A stretch of DNA of 64,000 nt, taken from positions 992,001-1,056,000 of the forward strand of contig JACAAK010000009.1 of assembly GCA_025093985.1 (NCBI GenBank). Direction: 5' to 3'. This document shows positions 36,673 through 49,216 of this stretch, one piece after another. Under the pieces are notes generated by a model, which was given only the letters and a program-made list of their open reading frames with translations, was not told the origin of the DNA and searched no databases. The DNA comes from Calvatia gigantea (Eukaryota; Basidiomycota; Agaricomycetes; Agaricales; Lycoperdaceae). The position numbers and the translations under genes were made by a program. How positions within the stretch are numbered: the first letter of the stretch is position 1; every line of letters starts with the position of its first letter.

Positions 36673-37384
36673 ATGACTATCCAACACCAATTCGACAAAG
36701 CAGTTAAAATCGTTCAGAGCCTTCCCAAGGATGGCCCTGTCCGACCTACTCAGGAGGATCAGCTCTACGTAAGTTGGAATCCATCTTATCTTATCCCGTT
36801 CACTCGGACATTGTGAGATCTCGACACTAACGCTGTGCCTGCTTTCCAACCCTTGCTGTTCGACAAACATTTTGTCGATCTCTCGTCACATCGCTTCTTG
36901 CTTCTGTGATTTATCCTAACTTAACGTGCTAATCCCGAATGCTTGGCTGTATGGTATCCAGTTTTATGCCCGGTACAAACAGGGTTCGCGAATACCCACA
37001 GCTTTTATCGATTAATTAACAGCTTTTCATATTTTCAGTCACTATTGGAGATGTCAATACAGAGAGGCCCGGAATGCTTGATTTCACCGGCAAAGCCAAG
37101 TGGTATGCTCGTTCTATCATTTAAACTCATGGTACAACCTTAATCCACCGGAATAATATTACAGGGATGCCTGGAATGCTATCAAGGGCAAACCAAAGGA
37201 TGAGGCCATGAAGGAGTACGTCGAGAAACTCGTAGAGGTAAGAACATTGTTTTCTCTCCTTAGTCATTCTTGGGCTGCTGGACTCGCTCAATATTCACTG
37301 TTCTTCTCATACCATCAGTTACTCAAGAAGGCCGGCGACGACGGTTCAAAGGCACAAGCTGCCGAAATCGAGGCTGCTGTCTGA
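36673..37384 (+). CDS. acb1: Acyl-CoA-binding protein
   Basis: Small cytosolic carrier that binds long-chain acyl-CoA esters, the products of FAS, and delivers them to lipid synthesis. The 106-aa product covers the whole four-helix family: [20 protein letters not shown], then [23 protein letters not shown] (spanning two junctions), [16 protein letters not shown] and [14 protein letters not shown]. The Tyr and Lys ligand residues of the YxxYKQ and KxxW segments are present. Five exons: 36673-36768, 36962-36983 (22 nt), 37039-37102, 37165-37237 and 37319-37384, totalling 321 nt with no frame problem. The first intron (193 bp) is longer than usual here. Confidence 0.95.
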
Positions 37385-40300
37385 TAGTACCTACTTCATT
37401 CCAATACTTGCGCATAACTGTGGAGCTCCTGTCTTTACTTTGTGCTTGATCAATGATAGCCCTCACACCAGGATTACGGACGAGACCCTTGATATGATCT
37501 GCCACCATGACACTCAACAGCATTCTGCCCCTCATTAGGAGGTCGGAATTGATACATGATGCACGCTGCATCGGCGTGACGTACGTCTGCTGCTTTCGAG
37601 GTCAAATGTAGCCCAACTTTCACAACGGAATACTCTGGAATACTCGAAGACTGCAAAGTTTTCCAAAAAAACTTTGTCTCATTTGGTCCCAAATTCCCCG
37701 ATCTTAAATGATCCCGTGAGCGCCCACGTATCCCCTCCGTCCAGGCTCCGAGTTCAGAACTATCTCAGATTAACACATGCGCCAATACTTCTTCATCCCC
37801 ATCCTCGACCGAAGCTCCCGCGTATATTACCCTTGGGGATCCCGCGAAACCTAAAAATTGCAGAGGAAGCTCAGCCTAAAAGGTATCCTTCCCCAAGCAA
37901 AACCCCACTTCCGACACAACCCCCAGTGATGTCTTGCACATTTTCGGTAACTGAGCAACGAAACACCGTTCTGCCTCGAGGCGAGTTGAAGAGAAGAACC
38001 CGGGCGACCGGACCTAAATATACAACGGGCGTCACACTTGGCCAAGAAAGTATATTCCCACAGATTCCTTCGTTGTTTCTTTTCTCCTATATGCAGTGTT
38101 AAGAATAAAAATGCCCAAATATCATTTTCTTGTGTTCGATCAGGAAAGCGGTGTCAGCGGCAAACATGCTGTATCCCCCCTTCTGCTCCTGTGTGCACGT
38201 ATTTGAGCGTTTCTCGGATCTGTAAATTTGGGGTGGACCTTGTATTATTAATTGCCCGCGCCACTATCAGCCGACAGAAGACATGTATAGCCAAAGAGCT
38301 GTAGGTGCATTAGAGTTCTTCATGTGCACTTTGCCTCGTGTACGGGGCACACAACCACCAGCACGGCTGTAACTATGACGCATTGGCTGTGTACAGCCAG
38401 CCCATTCGGCCCCCCTTCAAACAGGACATAACGACTGGATTCCCAAAGCACAAAGACCAACGCGAAACGAAAGCGAACGGAAAACCAAGCCGTTTCATAA
38501 TTGCGGAGACAGCATAGTGACAGGGTATGTAGCGTAGTACTGTTCTGGAATGGGTTATCTATGACTTCTGTCATAACACCTCTTTGGGCGGTAGTATGTA
38601 TGGTGGCGCCTTACATAGTGTGTGTAAACTATTGGGGGAGGGAAATGGGCGCTTCCATTGGTTCTGTCTTGCTCTTGATGCATGATGAGTCGATGTGCGA
38701 GATCAATCGTCTGCCCCACCCAGGGACCCCGGGCACCGTGTGACTGGAAGGGACGCTCGGCGCTAGCGTCCCACATTTATCACTACAGTACCCATCAATA
38801 TTCAATCTGCGTTGTCGGCTTCTGTTTAATGTCCCTCTATGGTTTTCACGAAGTTCATGGAGCGCTGAAATAGAGTCACTGAATTTCGAATCCGGGGAGC
38901 TTAAAGAATCATTGCGTATGTGCTTGACATTTGGACAGTTTAGGCTGGTTATTATTATTGTATGGCGTTTCTGGTGTAATCTATATACGAAATGATCTCC
39001 GCACCCTCGCGAATGATGCGGCATTGCCATTCAATTTTTTTGGCCCCCCGTTTGTCTCAATGATCTGGGCAGCAAAGATGTCCGGATTGGTGATTGGTAT
39101 ACATAGTCCTGTAGTGTATACCTTATCATCTGTTTGGCTTGGCACAGGCACTAGAGCTTTCGGCGCATGCCCTCAATTCAGCAGCGGCGTTTGATTAAAT
39201 GTCGAATACAAGTACGCTACACATAGTGGGTGAACATACTCGGACGACCCGAAATCTCGGTCGCCCTGGACTAGCGGATATGCATGAATGCACGTACCAG
39301 TCCACCCGTCCATCAAGCTTCAGCTAAATTAGAAACTGTACTTCACGAATGACTTTAAGCTGCGTCCGGGGGGAGGGATGGAGATTGATCGTTCCAAAAG
39401 CTTGAGTGAAAGGCATGTGGCGAGGGAGAAAGGGTACAGCCTAGTAAGCCTGAGTGCCGTTCTAGTAAGCACTGGATCATTCCGTGGCGTCTGGCTCTGG
39501 GACCATTAACGTCCACATCTGCACCCGGTCCCTATTGTGTGGGAGCACCCAAAGTTTGCGACTCGGAATGCGACGACAGATTCAGTCAAGTCTTCGGCAC
39601 GCCACTTCTGTGAGATTGCGTAGTACCGTTACCGTTTTGTTACATAGCAATGAAACGCAATTCAAAGCGGCTGTAATTGTACTAGCGCTCGGCGAGAGTT
39701 TGGTATGGTCCCTGGCCCCTCCACCCCATATGTTGCACCTGTATATTGGGTCGGGAGGGTGCGCAAGTAGCAGGATAGCTCAATTTCCACTTTCCATGCC
39801 TAATGACGCAGTATGGCCAGGGATAACGTTTCGCAGTTCTAGAGGCCGGGGTTATTGTTGCGGGGGATCCTGGTGTTGCTGGCGATCATGGGTCGAGCGA
39901 GAAAGGGTAGATTCATGCGTAGACTCACGTTGAATGAGAAACTCGACTCTTCCAAATACACTTTCAACAGCATCCCAATTTCTAGCCGAGCCTTGTGAAT
40001 ACCGCTTTCGGAGTAGGGTAGATAGCTACCTGAAGTGACCGACAGTGAGTAGGAAATTTAAGCCTCGTCATAGGCCCTAGTTTGTGGACAGGGAGACGTC
40101 AGATTGCGTGTGCGATGCACACAATACATGCAGCGGCTCTACAGCAGCGTGTTTGTGCGCAATGCATTCCACCCTCGTTATTGACCTGGTCTGTACAAAC
40201 TAGGAATAAGTGAATGAGTAAATTATCACCCCGAAACGTTGCACGGAACCAGGGATCATGCCACCTCGACCGATTATCCCTAAGCGACATTTATGGATAG

Positions 40301-40739
40301 GCCAGACATGTCATATGCGTCTACATCACCATCACCTGGAATCTCCGGACGTGGAAACGGTATCACAGCCATGTGTGTCCCCGTTGAATAGGACGGTGAG
40401 TAAGGGCAAGACAAGCCCGTGAATGATGTGCACCACCGTGGACTACATTCTTACGCATTAACACACTCCCATCCATTGAAAAAGCGGAGGTATTCCGTCC
40501 AATACAAAGGGAATAAGGTGAGAGAACCCAAGTGAGTCCGTAGTTCGAGATCAGAGATCATCAAACGGCTATAACATAAGTCCATGTACGGGTAAGTACA
40601 GCCAGAACGTCCCTGCCTGATTAATGCAGTGATGGGTACATCTATGGGGGGGGCAAAGGCTCATAATCACTGACAAACTGGGAGTAACAGGAACATGTGT
40701 CTTGGTTCCCGTCTTCCTGGCTGAGGTCATTTGAACTTC

Positions 40740-40990
40740 TCCGTCAGGTAAGTCAACAGAATTGTTCCAGCTTCTTGTCTTCTGCTCTTCCACAAATGCT
40801 AGCGCCCAAGTACGGCGTCCGTGTAAATAACCTTTTCCCGTCAAATCGGCTTAAGATTTGGAGATTGGACGCCCGCAGCTGTAAGGCCACTGACCGCTAT
40901 GCCGCGACTCGGACTATTGCATTTCTTTTGGGACTTCCGAGAGAGGGGGACTGCATATCGACCGCGTTGTTGAAGAATACCATTGATTCC
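40740..40990 (+). pseudogene. Weak short-chain dehydrogenase-like remnant
   Basis: One segment reads MLAPKYGVRVNNLFPS, like the strand of short-chain dehydrogenases that follows the catalytic YxxxK helix (APKYGVRVN...APG). Neither the YxxxK motif nor a nucleotide-binding Gly motif was found nearby, and the frame quickly loses similarity. This may be chance. Confidence 0.15.
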
Positions 40991-42140
40991 TCGGTGAGTT
41001 TAATTTGTGGTCATGGAAGGGTGCGATGATGGGGTCTGACTTCGAGGCATGATACCTTACCGGGATATATATCGTGTATGCAGCCTACCTCAAGGTTGTG
41101 AAACACATTGTCTGATCAAACAGGACTTAACAATTAGACAGAATTTTTTTCTCGAGAGTGTTCTTACTCTTTGGAAGTTACTGCGGTTGTGGCGTCCAAT
41201 CGGCAAGCGCTGGTTGGGTTGTTTGGCCCCGATTTGGCTTCATGGGCCTCCGTCTCGGTTCTTTTTCAGACAATGGGGTTGCAAACGACCGTCGCATCAG
41301 CTGACCGCGCCATCTCGTATCTTCCAAGGGTCAGTGGCCCACCCTACGTTGAAAGGCATTAATAGCAGGTTTTAGGGTTCACGCTGTCTAGATATCGATG
41401 ATATGCGTAGTCTCTATTAGGTTGCATGAGACCAGAAATTGTCCGCTGACGAGAATCAAGAGTAGTCATGGGTTGCAACAGGAACACTAACGCCAGCTGT
41501 GGGTCGTTACAATGGCTGGTATAATATTGTGAATTCGTGTTGGAGCGTGATGGTGTCTTGCGCTTATCGAATTCAAACTCAGCGAATGCAGTGCAACCCT
41601 CGGAACGGCTTCGGTCCCAGCGCTGAATTTCAAATCTCAATCTACCTCGGCATTAGAGTTCAGGGCAGAATATCTACACCTTTTCCCCTTCAACTGGTTT
41701 TGCCTTTACTATATAACCAATCCTTTTTTGCATGGTTTTCAAATGTCCATCATCCACATTTTTGCCACGTTCTTCGGGCTTTCCCTACACCCTCTTATAT
41801 TGATCCACTGTTCAGGCCGGGTTATCCCCAAACTTCCAGATACCCCTGTCGCCTGTCGCGTTGGGGAGTCTGGGGGGCGAGGGGGCTGATCCATGCCGTT
41901 AACACACCAAGTGAACGTCTCAATGGGACCGAAACATGGCCAGCTGCAAAATAAAAGACTCCTATCCTTTCTGGTCGCATTCGGATGGTGCCAGGACACT
42001 CATGTGCTCTCACACTCTGACAGCCAAGCGATCTAAACGTGTCTGCACTTGGTCGCGACAGTAATCCATTCCGAGGTGCGACCGATGACTAGTTGACTCT
42101 TGTGGTCTTTGTTACTTGTTTCCGAGTGCCAACGAAACAG

Positions 42141-42695
42141 CTACAGTGGCCGTATAGCCGACTCGTGAAAAAGGCTAGCCTTTTGAGAAACCAAAATTTG
42201 GGCAGGGATGCGAGCAACGACTGTATTTAACCTGGGTGGCCCCAGCTGCGTTTCCCGTTCCTTCCTCCCCACACGTGGAAAACACGCCAGGTCCTGGTGC
42301 GGGCCGCTGAGATGTTTTTCTCTACTTCCGCTGGATTTGTGGGTCCTTGTTTCTGTGAGATTTTTCCCGCCATTGTAGGCTGGTGGCAGAGCGCTGGCGC
42401 CCAATTTTTTGTGCATCTTGATTCCTCGTGTCCTCGGACTTACTAGCGCCCACGCGGGGACACAAATGCGTACACATCTTTCAAATGGCTCTTCCGGAAA
42501 ACGCCCGAAGCGAAGAGAAGTTCTGTTCGAATGCCCACCATAAATGAATCTATAGAAATGTTGAGCCAGTGGCTTCTTTACCGTCCTGGATCCTTCACGG
42601 GAAATCCAGAGGACGTAACTTATAATACTACATTTGTGACACTTTCCCGGCCGCTGTGCCCCGCAAGACGTAAGCATGAGCTGGTAACTTCCCAA
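42141..42695 (-). CDS. Unknown 184-codon open frame
   Basis: An uninterrupted frame with no recognised domain. Composition is ordinary and no signal peptide or membrane segment is evident. It lies in the gene-poor region, so it may be an orphan gene, an exon or chance. Confidence 0.15.
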   Translation of the reverse strand: MGSYQLMLTSCGAQRPGKCHKCSIISYVLWISREGSRTVKKPLAQHFYRFIYGGHSNRTSLRFGRFPEEPFERCVRICVPAWALVSPRTRGIKMHKKLGASALPPAYNGGKNLTETRTHKSSGSREKHLSGPHQDLACFPRVGRKERETQLGPPRLNTVVARIPAQILVSQKASLFHESAIRPL

Positions 42696-43108
42696 GACTC
42701 AACAAGCCTGATGACATCGGGACCAAAAAAGACCGATGCAGTACCGACACTATTCAGACGCAGGCTCGTATTCATTTGTCTGTGATCAATAACCATAAAT
42801 AGTTGACGGCGACAGCGATGTGCCGTTATCATCGTCGAGAAGCTCCTGCCTAAAGTGCAGATTCACACCACCGTGAACGGTCCAGTATCATGGAGATGAG
42901 TAGAAGACAATGGATCAAAGTGGACAACATCATCGTTGTAGAATCACCTAGTCAGCGTCGATCAGAAATCCAGCTACAAGTTTGAACGACATGACTTGTA
43001 TTGGGAGATTTAAAAACAGCGATGAGAAGCACATACCATGTCCATCAGTGGAAGACGGTCCGACCACATTGAACGGTTGTAGAAGATGAGATAACCACTA
43101 CACCCAGG

Positions 43109-43663
43109 ATGGAGCTCATACAATTTATCACGCAAACTGACGATTACGGGATGAATCAACCCGCGACCCTTAAACACCCCACAATCTCCATTCATGCAGT
43201 TCGCTCAAGTGACCCAATTTCTCTTTCAGTTGTCCTCGAGGTGACAATGAGTTGCGGTGCCCGAGTTACAAAGTTTCATGACGAGGAAGAAATCTTAGCC
43301 CGCATTCCTCACCAGCTGTCAATAGTCCATCAGACCATGCGTATGGTAGGCGTTTGCACTCTTACCAAGGGAGGAAGTGGTTTCCAAAAACGGAGTAAAG
43401 GTACCAAGCCTGAGGCGCCTTCACGCTTTATTCCCCCAAAAGTGCCTCCATCATTGCAAACCGTTCATGCAACACGACCCGCAACAACTGCTTCGCCGGT
43501 GGGGTTGTGCAGCGATCAGCCATGGGTATGGATAGATGTGCCATCACAACTGTTTAGCATTAAAGGGCTTCTGGTCTGCCCGAAATGGTTCACGACTACC
43601 CTAATCGTCATGGCGAAACCCGGTGGTTTTGTTTCGATATGTATCTGGCAGAGGGGCATATGA
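43109..43663 (+). CDS. Unknown 184-codon open frame starting with ATG
   Basis: ATG-initiated frame with no family recognised. It has a mixed polar composition and a basic, Pro-rich middle (GSGFQKRSKGTKPEAPSRF). No splice-site-supported extension was seen. It may be an orphan gene or a chance frame. Confidence 0.2.
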   Translation: MELIQFITQTDDYGMNQPATLKHPTISIHAVRSSDPISLSVVLEVTMSCGARVTKFHDEEEILARIPHQLSIVHQTMRMVGVCTLTKGGSGFQKRSKGTKPEAPSRFIPPKVPPSLQTVHATRPATTASPVGLCSDQPWVWIDVPSQLFSIKGLLVCPKWFTTTLIVMAKPGGFVSICIWQRGI

Positions 43664-45341
43664 AACGTTTTGGAATGGTGACTATGAGTTTCCGACAATC
43701 CGAATCTCGGGGACCAAAACAAGGGATGAGGAAGATGTGAGTTGTAAGGGAAGTAGGAGAACGCACGAAACGAGTGGAGCAAGAATTTCGGTTTCTGGGA
43801 ACGATGAACTTGGTCAAGGGGCCGGATCGTGGTCACTTGAAACTCTATTCATTTTCGGCGATCTCTCAAACATCTCGCATTAGCCGGCGAAAGTTGTTTT
43901 TGATCCCGCCATAACTGTCGTGGCATCAAGGTGGAGGAGGAAGCACGAGGAGAAGAGCCAAAAGACAGCTCAGGAAGCGGAGGTTCTCATTCACATAAGG
44001 GAAAGTGTTTAGAGTGGGGTTGACCGGGAGGCTTCAAGAATCACCACGACTGGATGGGTCGGTAGATAGAGTTTGGGCCCACAAATTGCTTGTGACAACT
44101 CGAGCACAACCCGAGCACCGGAACGTCGGGCCAATGATGGAATAGCTTCGTGCACTCGTGCACTCAGAGGAAGATCTCTGAAACTCGTGCAGCGCCTTGC
44201 TCTTGCACCACAAAGTGATGCCAGAACTAGCAGCTCAAACTCAAGCCGAAAGTTGGTCGGCAGCGAGGATTCGACCTACCCATGAACCGAGATATTAAAT
44301 CAGATATCAGGATGTACATCTGCGCATATGAGCTCGCCTCTTCACGGTGTTGAGCTTGAATGTAGAGCATTGGCGCGTTCTGTCCATTTTGGGTTCTGCG
44401 CTTCGCTAAATTTCGTGAGCCAAGCCAAGAGGGGCCAATACGCGGGTTCGTTCCTGGACCACACAGTCCGCAAGAATGAGGGTTTTTGAAGGGAGTGGGC
44501 GTCAGACGACGAGTCCGCAATGAAGAGAAGCAGGATGTTCTGTACATCCCTTCAACATCAAAAATATTTCTTTAATAATCCGAATTGCTTACCTTCACCC
44601 GGAGAGCTACCAGGGGGGTTTGATCCACGGTGGCGAGTCTCTGTACTCGGCCGAAATTCCTCTAAACTTTTTATAACCCTCTCTCCCACCAGTCGCTTCT
44701 CTTTCGCCCGAGAGCCATGTGCACAGCAGCAGGGAGGTTGATCTTGGGGGCCCCCATCATCCAGCTCCAGCTACCGCGAGCTCCCCTGATCATCAAAGTT
44801 CTTCGGCCTGAAATGTCGCCCAAGTAGTTTCTGGCAAACCTTTGGTAGTGGCCTTGCTGATGCAGGTGTTTGTATTCCCTTGGCCATACACCAAGGCAGG
44901 AATACAAAACCATGCTGGACATAGAGTGGCACATCCATATTGGTGTAGCTCTATGGTCAACGCATACTTCTGCTGTCAGTTATGCTCTTGAGGCTGGTGG
45001 CGCCTATTGAATCCGAAATTATTCTTGAGGCGTTAGACCCAGAATCACACCCAAAGACTGAGCTCTCGTTATCGAATCCATAGAAAACGTCCGGACATCG
45101 CGCTTGCTAAGATAGAGCGGGTGGGGACCGAAGCTGAAGAGACCCAGTAATTTTTGTGCATGCTCAGACTTGGGGAAGCCGGTCCGCGTGTCGACCGTCC
45201 GTGTACTGAATTCGGCTTTACGTTGGTGTTGCGAAAGATCCCTGACTATACAATGGAAATAGCACCCCGAGTGTGGCTGCGCGAACGCGGCAAATACGTT
45301 ACGTCTTAGATCTTGGAACAAAGTTAAAGTTCATGCAGTTA

Positions 45342-45379
45342 ATGTTCGACGTTCGACACCCAACGTTCAACGTTCAACA
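45342..45379. repeat. Short degenerate tandem repeat (GTTCRAC units)
   Basis: Successive seven-base units GTTCGAC, GTTCGAC, ACCCAAC, GTTCAAC, GTTCAAC. It is short, with no assigned role. Confidence 0.7.
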
Positions 45380-45950
45380 ACCAGCGACAAGGTTACTTAC
45401 TTGTGGGCATAAGAGATCTTTATTCTTGAGGGCACTACAGATAAAAGATGGAGTGGAAGGGTTGCCGGTACGGTGTTCTTGTTTGGCGCCGGAAATGCAG
45501 TGTCAAAGGGGGACGAGAAGGGTTGGCAAGGTAATGTGTGCCCATGCAAGGAGGCATGTTACGCTTGAGGAATCATAAGATCAGCGCACTACAAACTTTT
45601 AGTTAAGACGATCTGACCGTCTAGGCCTAAGCATGAAAACATGGTACCCGGGGATCAACTGGGGTTCGGGCCAAGTTATAAGGGTACGTGAGATTTTGTC
45701 CGACGATGCTAAGTATACAACGGGAAAGTTACTGGTCGTACTAATCATGGCAACTCGTAGGCCAACCGAGTCTTGGATGGCCTGTATATATATAAGTAAT
45801 CCACACCTGTTGGACAACAAGAATACACCGACAGATAACAGTCCAGAAAATATGAGAGATGACAGCAAACAGTCTATGGGGCAGTGCAAAGGGGGAAAGC
45901 GATAAATATGCAAACAAAATGATACAATTGAGGGAAGACGACGAAGGCGT

Positions 45951-48900
45951 TCATGAATCGCTAGAGCGCGAGTTCCGATGGTCGGGGTTGGCAACGAATA
46001 GGCTTGGCCGGGGGACGAGACCGTAATTGACCGAAACTCGACTCTTCTGGGCTGGTCGTTCCTCCCGCTGCCTTGTGTTGGTCGGGAGCGGCTGGTCTTG
46101 ATCCTGCGACATTCTACGTTCGTAGTTTCGCACCCGGGCAGCGACTGACGGGCTAGGAATGGTGCCAGTGGCAGAGAAAGTGGATAGTGACGACGGTGAG
46201 GGTGACGGGTCGGGTGTTTGGGCGGCGTTGCCAAGGGGCAGCAACGGAGAAGAAGAGGATAGCTGGTTCCTAATCAACATCTCGTACTTAGAGGGTGCAG
46301 AAAGGGGAGGATCAGGTGGTGGAGGGGAGCTCAGGGGACGAGTGGACGCGGCAGCCAAGCTTTCACCAGGGATCATTTCCAGAGGGGAAGAGAGGAGGTC
46401 GAGTTGTTCTTGTCCACTGCCACCGTATCCAGTTTCATGCGTATTGGTGCTCAGCCCACTACTAATACTCCCAGTCGTTTGTCTACTATGCGTTCGTACT
46501 CGTTGCACAACGACCATGGTCCCAGCCATTCGGTCAATTTGTTCCGTGTCCGCAGTCTGGAGTGACGTCAAAGATTTTCCAGGATCAGCTGCATAAACCG
46601 CCGGACGTCCGCCCGGCGCATCCTTTGAGTTCGTCCCAACATATGAGCTATCATTAGGCGATGTGGAATGCATGCTTTCCCGAATTGGACCAAGGACGGG
46701 TGGGGGGTTTGGGTCGCGGATTTCCAACATGCCTGATCGACGTGTAGAAGAGGATTTGTGATCAAGGAAACCCGTGCGGTAGAATCTGGACCACCACGAA
46801 TCGCTCCGACTGACGTTTGGTGGTGGGGAGCTCGCGGGGATAATAGATGGCAACGCCAGTGGAGGAGGTTTAGGAGACCCGAGGGAGGAATTGGAGGTCA
46901 TACGCGAGGAAGGTTCCGCAGTCGTCTGGGAGGTGATATGAGATGATGATGCCCCGAATGGATTGTCGCTGGAATATGTATGAGGGGATGTGCTATGATC
47001 ATTGGAAGGGAGACTAGTTTTGGATGTATGTTCCGGTAGGGGGCTCAATGGATGGGCACCCAAGGAAACAGGCAAGACCGTGCGAATTGTTGGGAACGAA
47101 GGTGGAGGGCGTGAAATAGTAGTAGCTGCTGACGTGGGCTCGTACTCATCGTTGTCGTGCCAACCACGGTCATCTAGTATTTCGTTTTCTTTGTCTTCCC
47201 GGATAGGGTCTGCGAAAGGATCGACGTAGCTGTGGCCCCCTGTGCTGAAGTAGCTTGTCTGCCGCCTGGTGTGAGGGCGTGCAGACGCTTCATTGCTTGG
47301 TGTTGTTGGATCTTCGTTATACATAAGAGACGCTCCATCAGAAAATGGATCTGTCCTTTCAAGTCGGTGGCTTCCGGAACTGAGAATGCTAGGTTCGCGG
47401 CTCCTAAAACGACCACCAAGGATACGATTTAGTGACCATGAACTTCCGCTGGTTCCGTCTCTTCGCCGTGCATTGTACCATTCTCCGAACTCGCGTGTGT
47501 CCTCATCAGCTAACATGTCCCGGCGCTGGTAGGCATTTCTTGCATTCCGTGATTTTGCAGCAGCGCTCACTGTTCCCGCGACGCCCAAGGCAGCAGCGAC
47601 CAAACCGCCGGCCCATCTACTTGCCCCAGGAGCAACCTCCTCATCATGCCTGGTAGCAGTTGGGATGATAGAACCTGCGTGAAGACTGCTGTTACCTCCA
47701 TCCTTGTCGCCACCACCAATAGCCATAAACCTTCCGTTTCTTATTCTCCTTCGTCGACGCGAGTAGATGATTACCAAAACACCAGCGGCCAGGGCAGCCA
47801 GGACGCCCAGAGTGGTGCCCAAAATGACGCCCGTAACGGCTTTCTTTTTGCCACCACCATTCTCACTTCCTCCTGGTTCAGCCGTAGATGTTGGATGGAC
47901 TCCCCCACCAGACTGCGTCATGGTGGGACCAGGACCGTGAGTCATTGTCTCTGTTGGTCCTGGCATAGTGTGGGTCAAAGTTGCAGTGGGTGGCGGAGGT
48001 GTATATGAGGGAGAAAAAGAATTGCTAGAGGAGTCAAAAATCTGGAGAGCCGCTGGGGCAGGACCCGAATTCAAGTAACCTTAGAACTCCAGTTAGAAAC
48101 CGCAAGATGAAAAGATCTACTTTACTCACCGAAGCCGAAGATGACCTGTTCGTTCGTCGAAACTGCGCAATGGTCGCGTCGGGGTCCAACTTGCGTTAGC
48201 GCGTCAACACGAGTCCAAGCGGCAGGATTTCCTGAGACATCCAAAATCCACCCGTCATCAAAATTGGTCTGAAGGCTAACATCGCTGCCTCCTTGGATAA
48301 GAATCTTGTCGTTGCCAATAGCGACAGCGACGAAAGCCCTTCGTGGTGCGGGTAATGAACTTGTGTCCACCTGCAGTAATACCCATCTGAGAGAATCTTT
48401 TGTCGTGTCTAAAACCCAGACGGTCGATAATGGAACTAAGGATCCTTCAGAGGCGCCACCGAAAACGAAAAGTCTGCCATCTGTGAACATAACAGAGACA
48501 TGGCCATAAAGCGCTGGTGGACCACTATCTGAGGGTAAGGGGGAAAACTTGAGCGCTTGGGGATCAAACATGTAGTGTTTCGAGAATGCATGACCCGAAC
48601 CATCCGCCAACTGACCCCCTATGATGTAGATAATTCCGGAGAGGGATGTAGCAGACGTGTGATAAATCCTTCGTGCTGGCTGTTCACCCCAAGACAAAGG
48701 TTCAGGTTCCCAAACAGGTTGGAGTCGGTTGAAGACGTCCAAAAGGAAGGTAGAATCGGTCCCGTCAACAATGACGGTGGGAGAATTGGGCCCCGGTTGG
48801 CCTCCAAAGAGTAAAACATTAGATTTGTTGAATGCAGAAAGTGTATGCCAGGATACTGCGGGACCTTGGGAAGTTGACAGATTTGTTGAACTGCTCACGA

Positions 48901-49216
48901 GTTCCCACGGCGGCTGGGCAGCTGCAAAGGGCCCCGAAAGTGGAAGGTAAAGGATGTCGTTTGTGTTTGGGGCTGAGGTGTATGAGTAGGCATTAAATTG
49001 GTCGGTCTTTCCCCCATGAGCAAACAAAATATCATTGATCAGGACAATTGCTTGACCCCAGCTTTCCCCGAAGGTCGAATTAGCGAGCGTTCGTATGGTA
49101 TGAATTTATTCTTACCGTGGTTCTGGATCGTAAGCAACAGCTACATTTGTGGAGAATAACAGCACAAGAAACAAACTCGATAGGGGCCCTCCTGATTGTA
49201 GATGACGCAAATTCAT
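45951..49216 (-). CDS. Single-pass membrane protein with kelch beta-propeller
   Basis: Predicted cell-surface protein. An N-terminal signal peptide (MNLRHLQSGG to about residue 28, ending NVAVA) is followed by an extracellular kelch propeller with repeated aromatic/GG blades (LFAHGGK, VLLFGGQPG, IYIIGGQL, LFVFGGAS, ILIQGGS, VIFGFGY). A Pro/Thr mucin-like stalk leads to a membrane segment at about residues 423-445 (TGVILGTTLGVLAALAAGVL) with an RRRRR stop-transfer. A Ser/Pro-rich tail of about 600 residues faces the cytosol. Three exons: 49116-49216, 48130-49061 and 45951-48079, giving 3,162 nt and 1,053 aa with no frame problem. The propeller resembles galactose-oxidase/kelch folds, but no catalytic copper ligands or Cys-Tyr crosslink pair was identified, so I do not call it an oxidase. 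Confidence 0.88.

Larger units (their letters stand above)
37385..45950. other. 8.6-kb region without recognisable genes
   Basis: The longest stretch without a gene I can support. It holds several long but unidentifiable frames (listed separately where worth noting), a possible short-chain dehydrogenase remnant near 40.8 kb and a short tandem repeat at 45342-45379. I saw no transposon termini, reverse transcriptase or integrase motif, rRNA or tRNA. Confidence 0.5.

Noticed and set aside
48122..49027. Calling the kelch protein a galactose oxidase
   Set aside because: Kelch blades are clear, but I could not identify the copper ligands or the Cys-Tyr pair, and the membrane layout differs from secreted oxidases.
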